Part shown: positions 27,601 through 36,300 of the stretch, piece by piece
Layout of the letters: each line of letters starts with the position of its first letter
How positions within the stretch are numbered: the first letter of the stretch is position 1
Origin: Calditrichota bacterium
GTDB taxonomy: Bacteria; Calditrichota; Calditrichia; Calditrichales; Calditrichaceae
Reading direction: 5' to 3'
NCBI GenBank assembly: GCA_013151275.1
Contig: JAADIP010000043.1
Location: 1 to 38,002 of the forward strand
Length of the DNA stretch: 38,002 nucleotides
Notes under the pieces: model-generated
Told to the model about the DNA's origin: nothing
Seen by the model: the letters and a program-made list of their open reading frames with translations, nothing else
Databases searched by the model: none
Made by a program: the position numbers and the translations under genes

Positions 27601-28193
27601 TCGTCATCAATCATGGCGCGCATATCTTCTTCGGTCAATTGCTCGACTTTCAAAACTTCGTGAGAAGTGCGGAATCCGTCGAAGAAATGCAAGAAGGGCA
27701 CCCGCGATTCCAGAGTGGCAGCCTGCGCAATAAGAGCAAAATCCATCACTTCCTGAACATTGTTGGAAGCCAGCAGAGCAAAACCCGTTTGACGAGTCGC
27801 CATTACGTCGCTGTGATCACCGAAAATCGACAGCGCCTGGCAGGCAAGAGAACGGGCTGAAACATGAAATACGGTGGAAGTTAACTCCCCTGCAATTTTA
27901 TACATGTTTGGAATCATCAATAATAAACCCTGGGAGGCTGTAAAAGTGGTGGTTAACGCTCCGCTTTGTAAAGCGCCGTGGACCGCGCCCGATGCGCCCC
28001 CCTCGCTTTGCATTTCGGTAACGCTGGGGATTGTTCCCCAAATATTTTTAACTCCTTTTGACGCCCATTCGTCTGCCCATTCTCCCATCGGTGAAGACGG
28101 AGTGATTGGATAGATGGCGATGACTTCATTGATCCGATGCGCCACATACGCCGCAGCTTCGTTGCCATCTATCGTGACCATCTTTCGCTTCAT
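24639..28193 (-). CDS. nifJ: Pyruvate:ferredoxin (flavodoxin) oxidoreductase, single-chain
   Basis: Oxidises pyruvate with CoA to acetyl-CoA and CO2 and passes electrons to ferredoxin or flavodoxin; the central carbon-energy link in anaerobes. 1184 residues, the usual size of the fused enzyme. Domains in order: pyrimidine-binding domain starting TIDGNEAAAYVAHRINEVI, then IYPITPSSPMGEWADEW; CoA-binding and gamma domains; a two-cluster ferredoxin domain with CIQCNKCALICPHS (about 694) and CTGCELCIEFCPVKD (about 750); CAGCGETPY (about 826) for the third cluster; and the thiamine-diphosphate motif GGDGWAYDIGYGGLDH (about 974) with DTEVYSNTGGQMS. GGAAGGAG precedes the ATG at good distance. All cluster ligands I can check are present. 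Confidence 0.97.
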   Translation of the reverse strand: MKRKMVTIDGNEAAAYVAHRINEVIAIYPITPSSPMGEWADEWASKGVKNIWGTIPSVTEMQSEGGASGAVHGALQSGALTTTFTASQGLLLMIPNMYKIAGELTSTVFHVSARSLACQALSIFGDHSDVMATRQTGFALLASNNVQEVMDFALIAQAATLESRVPFLHFFDGFRTSHEVLKVEQLTEEDMRAMIDDELVHAHRARALKPENPFIRGTAQNPDVYFQGREAVNPFYQKTPDIVQNVMDKFAGIVGRQYHLFDYMGHPEAERVIVLMGSGAEAVHETVEYLAERGEKVGVIKVRLYRPFSIKHFIKALPETVKNIAVLDRTKEPGSAGEPLYLDIVNAFVEAQSEGELPFAFPKIAGGRYGLSSKEFTPAMIKGIFDELKKEKPKNHFTIGIIDDVTHTSLDYDRNFSIEPPDVFRGMFYGLGADGTVGANKNSIKIIGEETDNYAQGYFVYDSKKSGAITISHLRFGKKPIRSTYLINSPSFIACHQFVFLEKFNILEKAREGATFLLNSPYSREEVWDKLPKVIQEEIINKKLKFYVIDAYDVAKKTGMGVRINTIMQTCFFAISGVLPKEEAIQKIKDTIKKTYGKKGDQIVQMNFNAVDQTLAHLHKVEVPGKVTSDRDLKPPVPKEAPEFVKDVTATIIAGKGDELPVSKMPVDGTFPSGTTKFEKRNIALEVPIWDADICIQCNKCALICPHSVIRPKVYDGKLLENAPPTFKAVKARGKGWPEGYMYTLQVAVEDCTGCELCIEFCPVKDKKEAGRKAINMAPQMPIREQEIENWEFFLKLPEYDRKKLRVETVKDSQFLEPLFEFSGACAGCGETPYVKLATQLFGDRMIVANATGCSSIYGGNLPTTPWTFNKEGYGPAWSNSLFEDNAEFGLGFRLTIDKHNEQAKELVYKLKEKIGEELADAIINAKQVDEADIAEQRDRVEELKKKLKSLNGDPDVKNLLSLADYLVKKSVWIMGGDGWAYDIGYGGLDHVMASGRNVNILVLDTEVYSNTGGQMSKATPLGAVAKFAAGGKPLAKKDLALKALTYGNVYVARVAMGASDAQTVRAFIEAERYDGPSIIIAYSPCIAHGYNLKYGAEHQKLAVISGQWPLIRYNPELIKEGKNPFMLDSKEPSAPVSEFMDVETRFKMVQKIDATRAKAFLEEAQKIVKKNWLKYEHLSKMEY

Positions 28194-28260
28194 ATTAATC
28201 TCCTTCCTTTATGAGGTTATAAATATTTTCAGACGTAATTTTATGAAAAAATTCACTATA

Positions 28261-28289
28261 AATTTACGTTAAAATGGCTTTCATCACAA
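28261..28289 (-). promoter_or_regulatory. Putative promoter of nifJ
   Basis: On the minus strand TTGTGA (28284-28289), 17 bases, TAAATT (28261-28266), about 68 bases before the nifJ ATG. The surrounding 537-base gap is very AT-rich, so chance matches are likely. Confidence 0.3.
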
Positions 28290-28440
28290 AAAATATGCCA
28301 CAGCAATCATAATTACTTATTTTACTCCTAATTAAATATTTTTATTCGGCTTGAACCGACTTACTCATTTCGATTTTTTATTCATTAATATACAAAATTC
28401 TTATATACAAGGTATAATTATTCTTGCTTTCTTATTTTTG

Positions 28441-28458
28441 GGAACTGACTTAAGTTCC
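28441..28458. promoter_or_regulatory. Inverted repeat in the nifJ/aminotransferase divergent gap
   Basis: GGAACT-GACTTA-AGTTCC, flanked by TTTT(G) and AAAA that extend the pairing with one bulge. It lies near the middle of the divergent control region and could be an operator or a weak hairpin. The rest of the 537-base gap holds only the two putative promoters and AT-rich DNA. Confidence 0.3.
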
Positions 28459-28663
28459 AAAATTTATTAGAATAACAAAACCGTGAAACCGAACATAAAA
28501 TCGAATAATTTTTAATTTTAAACTGTTTGTCCTGATTTTGACGTCTCATTTAACCGCAACTTTCCCGAAAAAGAAAACTTAATATTACTATAACCGTTGC
28601 TGACTAAAATAGTTTCTTAAATATCATTTTTCACAAATTGCCCTGCACACACTCTTTAGTTTA

Positions 28664-28692
28664 TTGATTAAATTAAAGGATATTTGTAAATT
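28664..28692 (+). promoter_or_regulatory. Putative promoter of the aminotransferase
   Basis: TTGATT (28664-28669), 17 bases, TAAATT (28687-28692), 38 bases before the ATG. Boxes and spacing are identical to those before tRNA-Leu. Confidence 0.4.
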
Positions 28693-28730
28693 GGCGTTTC
28701 ATTCTGTGAAAATTAGAAAGGATCGAAAAG

Positions 28731-29930
28731 ATGAAATTTCTTTCAAATCGCGGGCAGACCATGCCTCCTTCTCCGATTCGCAAACTGGTTCCTTACGCCG
28801 ATCAGGCAAAAGAGCGCGGTGTCCGTGTTTATCATCTTAACATTGGTCAGCCCGATATACATACTCCGAATTCTTTCATGGATCCTATTAAAAATCTGCA
28901 AATGGACGTTCTGGCTTACGGACCGTCCGCGGGTTTAACTTCTCTTCGTAAAAAATTAGCGGAATATTACAACCGCTTCAATATCGACGTTTCGTACGAG
29001 GATATTCTTGTTACCACGGGAGGCAGCGAAGCCATTATTTTTGCGATGATGGCAATTTGCGATCCGGGAGACGAAATCATTATTCCGGAACCGTTTTACA
29101 CCAATTACAACGGATTTGCCGTGGAAGCGGGCGTAAAAATCGTACCGATTACTTCGGATATTGAAGACGATTTTCAACTGCCGCCGATCGAATCCATTGC
29201 CGAGAAAATCACCGACCGGACGCGGGGTATTCTGATTTGTAATCCCAACAATCCCACCGGATATGTTTATTCCAAAGAGGAATTGGAGACCTTACGCGAA
29301 ATCGTTTTGAAAAACGATCTGTTTTTGCTTTCCGACGAAGTTTACCGTGAATTTGTTTACGACGGGCAGACCCACACTTCGATTATGCATCTGGAGGGGC
29401 TTGAAGACCGCACCATCATGCTCGACAGCGTTTCCAAGCGTTATTCAGCCTGCGGCGCCCGTATCGGAATGATTGTTTCCCGCAATCGTCAGGTGATTGA
29501 CGCCTGCCTGCGTTTTGGCATGGCGCGTTTATGCCCGCCGACCATCGAGCAGATCGGCACCGAAGCCGGAATCGACACTCCGCAGGAATATTTCGATCGG
29601 GTGATTCGGGAATACAACGATCGACGCAATGTAATGGTGGAGATGCTGCGTCAAATGCCCGGCGTGGTGGCTCCGATGCCCAAAGGCGCCTTTTATCTGA
29701 TCGTTCGTTTGCCTGTCGAAGACGCCGACAAATTTGCCCAATGGCTTTTAACCGATTTCAACATAAACAAAGAAACGGTGATGCTCGCGCCCGCCAACGG
29801 TTTTTATTCAACTCCCGGATTGGGCAGGGATGAAGTGCGCATTGCCTACGTTTTAAACGTTGAGGCGATTAAAAAAGCGATGAACATATTAGCCGAAGGT
29901 TTGAAAAAGTACCCCGGGCGTACCATCTGA
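28731..29930 (+). CDS. Class I/II pyridoxal-phosphate aminotransferase
   Basis: Moves an amino group between an amino acid (aspartate-, aromatic- or alanine-type) and a 2-oxo acid. 399 residues of fold type I. Landmarks are LNIGQPDIHTPNSF near the N-terminus, TTGGSEAI, EPFYTNYNGF, the ICNPNNPTGYVYS loop with the conserved asparagine, LSDEVYREFVYDG, the PLP-binding lysine K236 in DSVSKRYSACGARIG, and the substrate-carboxylate arginine expected in EVRIAYVLN near the C-terminus. AGAAAGGA precedes the ATG. Substrate choice cannot be read from sequence. It is divergent from nifJ, which could use 2-oxo acid products, but the link is only positional. Confidence 0.9.
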   Translation: MKFLSNRGQTMPPSPIRKLVPYADQAKERGVRVYHLNIGQPDIHTPNSFMDPIKNLQMDVLAYGPSAGLTSLRKKLAEYYNRFNIDVSYEDILVTTGGSEAIIFAMMAICDPGDEIIIPEPFYTNYNGFAVEAGVKIVPITSDIEDDFQLPPIESIAEKITDRTRGILICNPNNPTGYVYSKEELETLREIVLKNDLFLLSDEVYREFVYDGQTHTSIMHLEGLEDRTIMLDSVSKRYSACGARIGMIVSRNRQVIDACLRFGMARLCPPTIEQIGTEAGIDTPQEYFDRVIREYNDRRNVMVEMLRQMPGVVAPMPKGAFYLIVRLPVEDADKFAQWLLTDFNINKETVMLAPANGFYSTPGLGRDEVRIAYVLNVEAIKKAMNILAEGLKKYPGRTI

Positions 29931-30123
29931 TTCCCACTGATTTTTCGGGTTTCCGGAGCGCCCTTTTGTTTCGGAACTTTTTAAAGGATGTCTAACAGAG
30001 TTCGGCGGCGGAAGTTCTTTTTCGGAAAACAGACGACAGAGAGCCTCAGGATTCTGACGGGTTCAACAATTTTTGCCATCGCTTTAAACGCCTTACGGGA
30101 ATTAAATTTGACGGTATTTGTTA

Positions 30124-30672
30124 ATGAGCACGAATATTGAAATAAAAGCCCGTTTTAACGATTTGACGGCGGCTCGTCGCAAAGTTGAGCAATTACGGGC
30201 AAGATTCGTCGGAACGGATCATCAAATCGATACTTTTTTTAAAACGCCTAACGGCAGACTAAAGCTCAGAGAATCTTCCTTAAACGGCAATTTTTTAATT
30301 CCCTATCTGCGCTCGGACAAACAAAAGGCAAAGCAGTCCGCTTATGTTCTTCTGCCGGTTGAAGACGTTAAAGCCACTAAAACTTTGCTCTCTCAGATGT
30401 TTGGCATTCGTTTAATCGTGGAAAAGACGCGGGAACTTTTTTTGTTCGACAATGTACGAATTCACTTGGATCGGGTAAAGAATCTCGGTAATTTTCTGGA
30501 ATTCGAAGCCGTGGTGGACGCCCGGCATTCTTCGGAACAATGTCGGCGATCGATCGATTACTTAACGGATTATTTTGAAATTTCCGAAAGGGATTTGGTG
30601 GCGGGCGCTTACGCCGATCTGCTCATGGCAAAAGCAATCAATAAAATAAGGCAGGATATGCAGCATGTTTAA
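30124..30672 (+). CDS. CYTH-domain protein (class IV adenylate cyclase-like)
   Basis: 182 residues. It opens STNIEIKARF, the reduced ExExK triphosphate-binding motif of the CyaB-like CYTH branch, with asparagine at the first acidic position. It continues with TFFKTPNGRLKLRES, an IPYLRSDKQKAKQSAY stretch, RIHLDRVKNLGNFLEFEAVV and a basic, helical C-terminus. CYTH proteins form a beta tunnel that binds triphosphates or polyphosphate with divalent metal; activity in this branch ranges from adenylate cyclase to triphosphatase. ATG 30124 starts the conserved motif, but no good ribosome site precedes it. The last eight bases overlap the TerB-like gene. Actual substrate unknown. Confidence 0.78.
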   Translation: MSTNIEIKARFNDLTAARRKVEQLRARFVGTDHQIDTFFKTPNGRLKLRESSLNGNFLIPYLRSDKQKAKQSAYVLLPVEDVKATKTLLSQMFGIRLIVEKTRELFLFDNVRIHLDRVKNLGNFLEFEAVVDARHSSEQCRRSIDYLTDYFEISERDLVAGAYADLLMAKAINKIRQDMQHV

Positions 30673-31111
30673 ATTCTTTGAAAAAATTTTAACTCCTGAT
30701 GCCCGCGCGGACGACATCAGCGATTATGACCTTATGGTAGCAACGGTGGGACTGTTTCTGGAAATTGTTTACGCCGATTTCGATTTACATCCCGAAGAGG
30801 AGAAACAGCTCTATTCTTCACTTGAAAACATGTTCGGACTGAAAGAATCTGTAGTCAAAGAATTAATAGCCAACGCGCGGGAAGAACGCAGCCACCGTCA
30901 GGATATCTGGCAATTCGCCTCTCTTCTGAAGGATCATTTCAGCCGTGAAAAACGCCTTAGTATTCTCGCCAATCTCTGGAGGCTGGTTTTTGCCGACGGG
31001 AAAGTGGATAAATACGAAGACGCCCTGATTCGGAAAATCACCACTTTGCTCGGACTCGATCACAGCGATATGATTCAGACCAAACTGCAGGTTAAAAAAG
31101 AATTTGAATAG
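30665..31111 (+). CDS. TerB-like protein
   Basis: 148-residue, all-helical protein. It has the two-part TerB pattern: DLMVATVGLFLEIVYADFDLHPEEEKQL, an acidic loop in the first helix pair, and an echoing LSILANLWRLVFADGKVDKYEDALIRKI, where ADGKVDKYE matches the ADG.vd..E metal-binding motif. TerB-family proteins occur in tellurite-resistance and other stress gene sets and as single genes of unclear role. It overlaps the CYTH gene by eight bases, so the two are coupled. No tellurite genes (TerC, TerD) are near. The gap to the convergent AhpD-like gene holds a CGGCGG/CCGCCG hairpin (31130-31152). Confidence 0.8.
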   Translation: MFKFFEKILTPDARADDISDYDLMVATVGLFLEIVYADFDLHPEEEKQLYSSLENMFGLKESVVKELIANAREERSHRQDIWQFASLLKDHFSREKRLSILANLWRLVFADGKVDKYEDALIRKITTLLGLDHSDMIQTKLQVKKEFE

Positions 31112-31171
31112 CCGTCGGCTTGGGCGCTCCGGCGGAATTACCCTGACCGCCGTCCTGCCGGCTCCGCATCT

Positions 31172-31528
31172 TTAAGAATCTTCTTCTCCCGTCAATTCAT
31201 CCAACATCTCAAAAGCGTACCGCAGATGCGGAATCACAATCGATCCGCCTACGATTAAAGCAATGTTCATGGCTTCGTACAATTCCTTCCTCGTCGCGCC
31301 CTCCGTAACACAACGATCCAGATGGTAAAAAATACAATCATTGCAGCGCATGACCATACTGGCGACCAATCCCATCATCTCTTTGTATTTAACGGGAATC
31401 GCTCCTTCCAGATACGCCTTATTGTCCAGGGCAAAGAATTTTTTAAAATCCTGAAAGCCGCTGTTCAGAATTTTATCGTTCATTTCAAGACGGTATTTTC
31501 GGGTTTTTACTACTTTACTCTTTTCCAT
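31172..31528 (-). CDS. Carboxymuconolactone decarboxylase / AhpD-like protein
   Basis: 118 residues. The all-helical CMD fold contains C62-N-D-C65-IFY-H69, the CxxCxxxH redox motif of AhpD-type proteins, which reduce peroxiredoxins or act as small thiol oxidoreductases. KYKEMMGLVASMVMRCNDCIFYH and TRKELYEAMNIALIVGGSI are family-typical helices. Its ATG lies inside the end of the MATE gene (14-base overlap) with GGAGGAA upstream, so they form a two-gene operon. Whether it protects against peroxide is inferred from the family only. Confidence 0.85.
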   Translation of the reverse strand: MEKSKVVKTRKYRLEMNDKILNSGFQDFKKFFALDNKAYLEGAIPVKYKEMMGLVASMVMRCNDCIFYHLDRCVTEGATRKELYEAMNIALIVGGSIVIPHLRYAFEMLDELTGEEDS

Positions 31529-32903
31529 TCAATTCCTCCGAAAGTTTTGTGCCATCATTTAATTTTCTTTTCCAAAATCCGAGGGCGAACAAAAGGGCGT
31601 TCAGAAAACCCTTCAATCCCGTTGTGACGGCAATTGCCCACCAGATGCCCTGAATGCCCCAATTCAAATACACGGCTAAAAACCAGGCTAAAGGAATGCG
31701 GGCTGCTGTTATCGGCACGCTGACCAACATTACCGGCAGAGTGTAACCGGCGCCGCTAAAGGCTCCTTCCATAATAACTTCAAGCGCCAAAAAGATTTCA
31801 AAAACGGCGACAATTTTAAGATATTCGGCGCCAAGGCGTTGAACCGCCGGATCCTGAGTAAAAAAACTCATAAGTGTGTCGGGAAAAAAGAAGTAGATAG
31901 CCGAAACCACAATTAAAATCAACACCCCGTAACCGTTAACCAGCCAAGCCGCTTTAGCCGCCTGTTTCAGTCGTCCGGCGCCCACATTTTGCCCCACTAA
32001 AGTCGAGGCTGCCACAGAGAATCCCACGCAGGCAAACCAGGCAATCCCCTCGATACGATGACCGATGCCGATCGCCGCGATGGCTTCCATTCCGAACCGC
32101 GAAATGATTCGCGTTAACACCACGTAAATAATGCTGAAAAAGAATCCGCCGAAAGCCACCGGCGCGCCGATTGCGATAAGCTTTTTCATTACCGCCAAAG
32201 AAATCGCTGGTTCGCCTTTTTCAGTCTTGGGCAGGTACTTTCTTCGTTTTAACAAAAACGCCAAAATCAGCACCGCCAAAAATTCGCTGAGTATGGTTGC
32301 CATGGCTGCCCCGGCGATACCCATCTTCGGGAAACCGCCCCAGCCGAAAATGAAAAGGGGATCGGCGACTGCGTTAAAGGTCAGAGCAACGGCAAGAACA
32401 ATCATGGGCGTTTTCGTATCTCCCAACCCTCTGAACACAGCCTCCAAAGCGGTAAACCAGAAACTAAAGATTAATCCCGCGAGGATGATATTCATGTATT
32501 GCCGCGCCAGAAGCAAAACCTGAGGATCGAAACCCATCAAACGATAAAGCGAGTTCTGAACAAAGTAAACCGCGCCCATAACGATTATCGCAGTCAGCGT
32601 ATTCAGCAGCATTCCCTGAGCGGCGGCAAAGCGTCCCTGATCGGGCTTTTTAGCGCCGATGTTTTGAGCTACGAGAGTGGCAATACCGTTAACGCTTAAA
32701 GCGGTCAAAGAAAAGATCGCCCACAAAATAAAGGCGCAGCCGCCGATGGCAGCCAAAGCATCCGCGCCTAATTTTCCCACCCAGTACGCATCGATAAGTT
32801 GAAAGAGCGTCTGCAGCACCGAAGAGATCATCCCCGGCAGCGAAAGGCGAAAAATCGTTACATGAATGTTCCGGTAAATAATCGGTTGATCACTCTGTTC
32901 CAT
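31515..32903 (-). CDS. MATE-family efflux transporter
   Basis: 462-residue inner-membrane antiporter with 12 hydrophobic helices in two pseudo-symmetric halves, expected to export cationic organic compounds using sodium or protons. Family features: LPGMISSVLQTLFQLIDAYWVGKLGADALAAIGG at the N-terminus and the matching FSVAASTLVGQNVGAGRLKQAAKAAW in the second half, plus FRGLGDTKTPMI. Length is typical. The upstream ribosome site is weak (GAGAAG). It shares an operon with the AhpD-like gene. The gap of 470 bases to the divergent subtilase gene contains repeat R3 and a short hairpin, and no other gene. Confidence 0.92.
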   Translation of the reverse strand: MEQSDQPIIYRNIHVTIFRLSLPGMISSVLQTLFQLIDAYWVGKLGADALAAIGGCAFILWAIFSLTALSVNGIATLVAQNIGAKKPDQGRFAAAQGMLLNTLTAIIVMGAVYFVQNSLYRLMGFDPQVLLLARQYMNIILAGLIFSFWFTALEAVFRGLGDTKTPMIVLAVALTFNAVADPLFIFGWGGFPKMGIAGAAMATILSEFLAVLILAFLLKRRKYLPKTEKGEPAISLAVMKKLIAIGAPVAFGGFFFSIIYVVLTRIISRFGMEAIAAIGIGHRIEGIAWFACVGFSVAASTLVGQNVGAGRLKQAAKAAWLVNGYGVLILIVVSAIYFFFPDTLMSFFTQDPAVQRLGAEYLKIVAVFEIFLALEVIMEGAFSGAGYTLPVMLVSVPITAARIPLAWFLAVYLNWGIQGIWWAIAVTTGLKGFLNALLFALGFWKRKLNDGTKLSEELNGKE

Positions 32904-33127
32904 ATCCCGGCTTCTCTTGTTTACAACGGCTTAAATGTAAGAAATGAACGGATTTGAAACACATTAATATTGGATTTTCATCCCGAAGCCGCCTTTAATC
33001 CTCTTTTACCGTTAATTCAAAAAAACCCTTAAATTAAAAGCGTTTCCGATCATCAAAAAAATTATCGGTAAAAATTTGCTTTGAAACATAATCAACTAAG
33101 CTTAAGCTTTATAAAATTAGACGTCAA

Positions 33128-33149
33128 ATCCGTTTGGTTATAAACGGAT
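33128..33149. promoter_or_regulatory. Eight-base-pair perfect hairpin in the MATE/subtilase divergent gap
   Basis: ATCCGTTT (33128-33135) pairs with AAACGGAT (33142-33149) around GGTTAT. It could be an operator for either gene; T-rich DNA follows on the plus strand but without a clean run. An AAGCTTAAGCTT palindromic word lies just before it. Confidence 0.3.
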
Positions 33150-33180
33150 GTTCTTTTAAATTGTTTTAAGATTAAAGGAA

Positions 33181-33298
33181 AAGTGACAAGGTCGTGATGC
33201 GTAATGCGTAATGCGTGATGAGTAACAAAGTGACATGGTGACAAAGTTACCAGCAACCAGCGTCGCTTAACCCTTACACCATTAACGCTTAACAAATT
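33181..33298 (-). repeat. Dispersed intergenic repeat copy R3 (inverted relative to R1)
   Basis: The reverse complement reads AATTTGTTAAGCGTTAATGG, GTGTAAGGGTTAAGCG, CGCTGGTTGCTGGTAAC, TTTGTCACCATGTCACTT, TGTTACTCATCACGCATTACG and so tracks copy R1 (4777-4890) almost throughout. R1 has an extra stretch after GGTTGC and one fewer GCATTAC unit. The second inverted-repeat end seen in R1 is not visible here. Confidence 0.75.
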
Positions 33299-33373
33299 CT
33301 GCGTTTCTCATGAACTGTTTTTCGAAATATCAAACCCTGTTGTTTTAAAAAGCTAAAAGCAGAGAGTCTTCTT

Positions 33374-36300
33374 ATGAAGCGTAAAACATTTTTTCTCGGT
33401 TTCGGAATTATCTTTTTATCTGCTATTATGGCTTACTCGCAGACTTTCGGGTTCGGCTACGAATACAAAGGAAGATTTATTGAACTCCGTCCTTTAAAAG
33501 ATCAGTTGACGGTTGAATTCAAAAAAGACGTTTCCAAAGCCGAAATGCGGCGTGTTTTAAGCGCTTACCTGAATTACTCTTTTAAAATCGATCAGCCTGT
33601 CGGCGGTTCTTTTATGCCGTTGATTCTTCTTAATCGGAAGTTGGATCAAAGCGATCTTCTGAATTTAATCGATCGCCTGCAAACCGATCCTGAAATAGAC
33701 ATGGCTGCTCCGGTGTTTACGAGAATCGGCAGCCGGGTGAGGCAAACCGTAAATCGCACATTTTTAGCGCGCTTTGAATCGGGAGTGACAGAACAGGAAA
33801 TCGCCTCTCTTAACAACCGCTACGGCGCGGAAATTCTGAAGCGCTTCCCGGAAAACACCTTTTTACTTCAGATTAAGCCGGAAAAAAGAATGAACGGTCT
33901 TCAAGCCGCCAATCTTTACGACACGGAAGAAGGCGTTATTTGGGCACAGCCGAATTTTTATTATATGAATTGGGAACTGCTCAACTATTCGGTTAACGAT
34001 CAATACTGGCAAAAACAATGGGCGCACAAAAACACCGGACAATCCGTGGTAACCGCCGCGGACAGCGATTTTCCGCAGTACGTAAACGGTTATCCCGACG
34101 CAGACATGGACGTTGATTTGGCGTGGGACGCCTTAATCAACCACGGGTTGCAGGCGGGAGGAAGCGCGGACATATTGATTGGCATGCTGGACAGCGGAGT
34201 GGATCTGGATCATCCGGATTTGGAGAACAATCTGTTCAGCACGGGAATCGATTATACTCCGGACAACGGTTCGGACGCCAACGACGTTCAGGGTCATGGC
34301 ACAAGCACCGCCGGAATAGTAGCCGCCGAAGGAGATAACGGGATCGGCGTCGCCGGGATCGCGTTTCGTTCCAAGATTTTACCGTTAAAAATTTTCACCC
34401 TTTACGGCAGCGCCGATGACGCGGGATTTGCCGAAGCGATGGATTACGCCTGGCAGCAAGGATCCGATGTTATCAGCAACAGTTGGAGCGGGACTTCTCC
34501 CAATTCGGCTTTGGATGACGCGATCCGTCGCGCAAAAACACAGGGAAGAGGCGGAAAGGGCAGCGTTGTCGTTTTTTCCAGCGGAAACGGCGGCAGCGGA
34601 AATGTCAGCTATCCCGCCTATCTGGAAGATGTGATCGCCGTTGGTTCGTCTAACATGTTCGATGAAAAGAAAAATCCGGGCAGCAAAGATTTTCAACGCG
34701 ACTGGGGCGGAAATTACGGCGCGGCTTTAGACCTGGTCGCTCCTTCCATTGTTTATTCCACCGATATTGCCGGATCCGGCGGCTATGTTGACGGCGATTA
34801 TTTCGATCATTTCGGCGGAACCTCCGCCTCCTGCCCTCAGGTATCCGGAGTAGCCGCCTTGGTCTTGGCTGCGGACAGCAATCTTACTTCCGATCAGGTG
34901 CAGGACATTTTACAGCGTTCCGCCGATAAAATCGACCGCTATGCGTTCGACGAAAACGGCTGGAACCGTCATGTGGGCTACGGAAGGGTTAATGCGTATC
35001 GTGCTGTACTTTTGGCTTACAACGAAAACGGCGATGTTCCTCTGATTTCTCACACAATGCTGCAGCCCACATCGAGCGTTGACCCCAGAATCGTAAGCGC
35101 GGTAATTTCCGACAACGACGGCATTCCCGCCGCCGAAAATCAACCGACCCTCTTTTACAGAACGATTTTCCAGGGCGATACCAGTTCATGGTTTCAGGTA
35201 ACCGATCCCGACGGACCCACGGGAAATCAATACGACTTTACTATTCCGGCTCAAAGCTGGGGAACGGAAGTCGAATACTACGTTTCGGCTTGGGATAACT
35301 CCGCGGATCAACGCAATAACACCTTCCCGTTCAAAGGCGACGATTTAACCCTACCGCCCGAAGTACTGAGATACTACGTCGGAGATTTTACATCCCAGAC
35401 TTACACCAGTTCGGATGTTCCAGTTTCAATTCCCGATGACAATGTTTTTTACACCTCCACTTTAAATGTCGCCGATCATCAACAGATTGTCGATTTAAAC
35501 GCCACCATCAGTATTTCGGGATACATCGAAGACCTGGCGGTGGCTCTGGAAGCCCCGGACAATAATACCGCTTCCGGAATTGTCAGTCATAACGGCGATG
35601 TGGGCGATTCTTATTCCAACACCACGTTAGACGACGAAGCGAGTACGCCCATCACCGACGGCGCAAGTCCCTATTCCGGAACATTTCAACCCGACAACGG
35701 TCTGTTCGTTTTTGACGGTAAAGACGCAGCCGGAACCTGGACCTTGCGAGTCTTTGACGACACCTATTACAACAACGGCGGAAGCATCGACAACTGGAGC
35801 CTTAATATTACCTATCTGAAACCTCTTCACCCGCCGGTGGTCAGCGACATCCCTGATCAGACCGTTGAGGAGGGTTCACAATTTGCGCAGTTCGATCTGG
35901 ATGATTATGTGACCGACGAAGATAACACGGATGACGAAATCAGCTGGACTGCCGACGGTAACACGGAATTAACCGTTTCCATCGATACCATTACTCATGT
36001 TGTAACCATAACAACGCCGGACGAAAACTGGAACGGAAGCGAAACGATTACTTTTACAGCCACGGATCCGTCATTGTTATCCGACAGTGATTCGGCTACT
36101 ACCGTAACTCCGGTCAACGATCCGCCCGTGGTGAGCGATATTCCCGGACAAACCATTGAAGAGGGCGGAACCTTTTCCCCTATTCCGCTCGACGATTATG
36201 TAAGCGATGTGGATAACCCCGATTCGGAGCTGACCTGGCAGGTTAGCGGTAATCAGGATCTGATTGTGCAAATTGATCCGCAGACGCATATCGCCACGAT

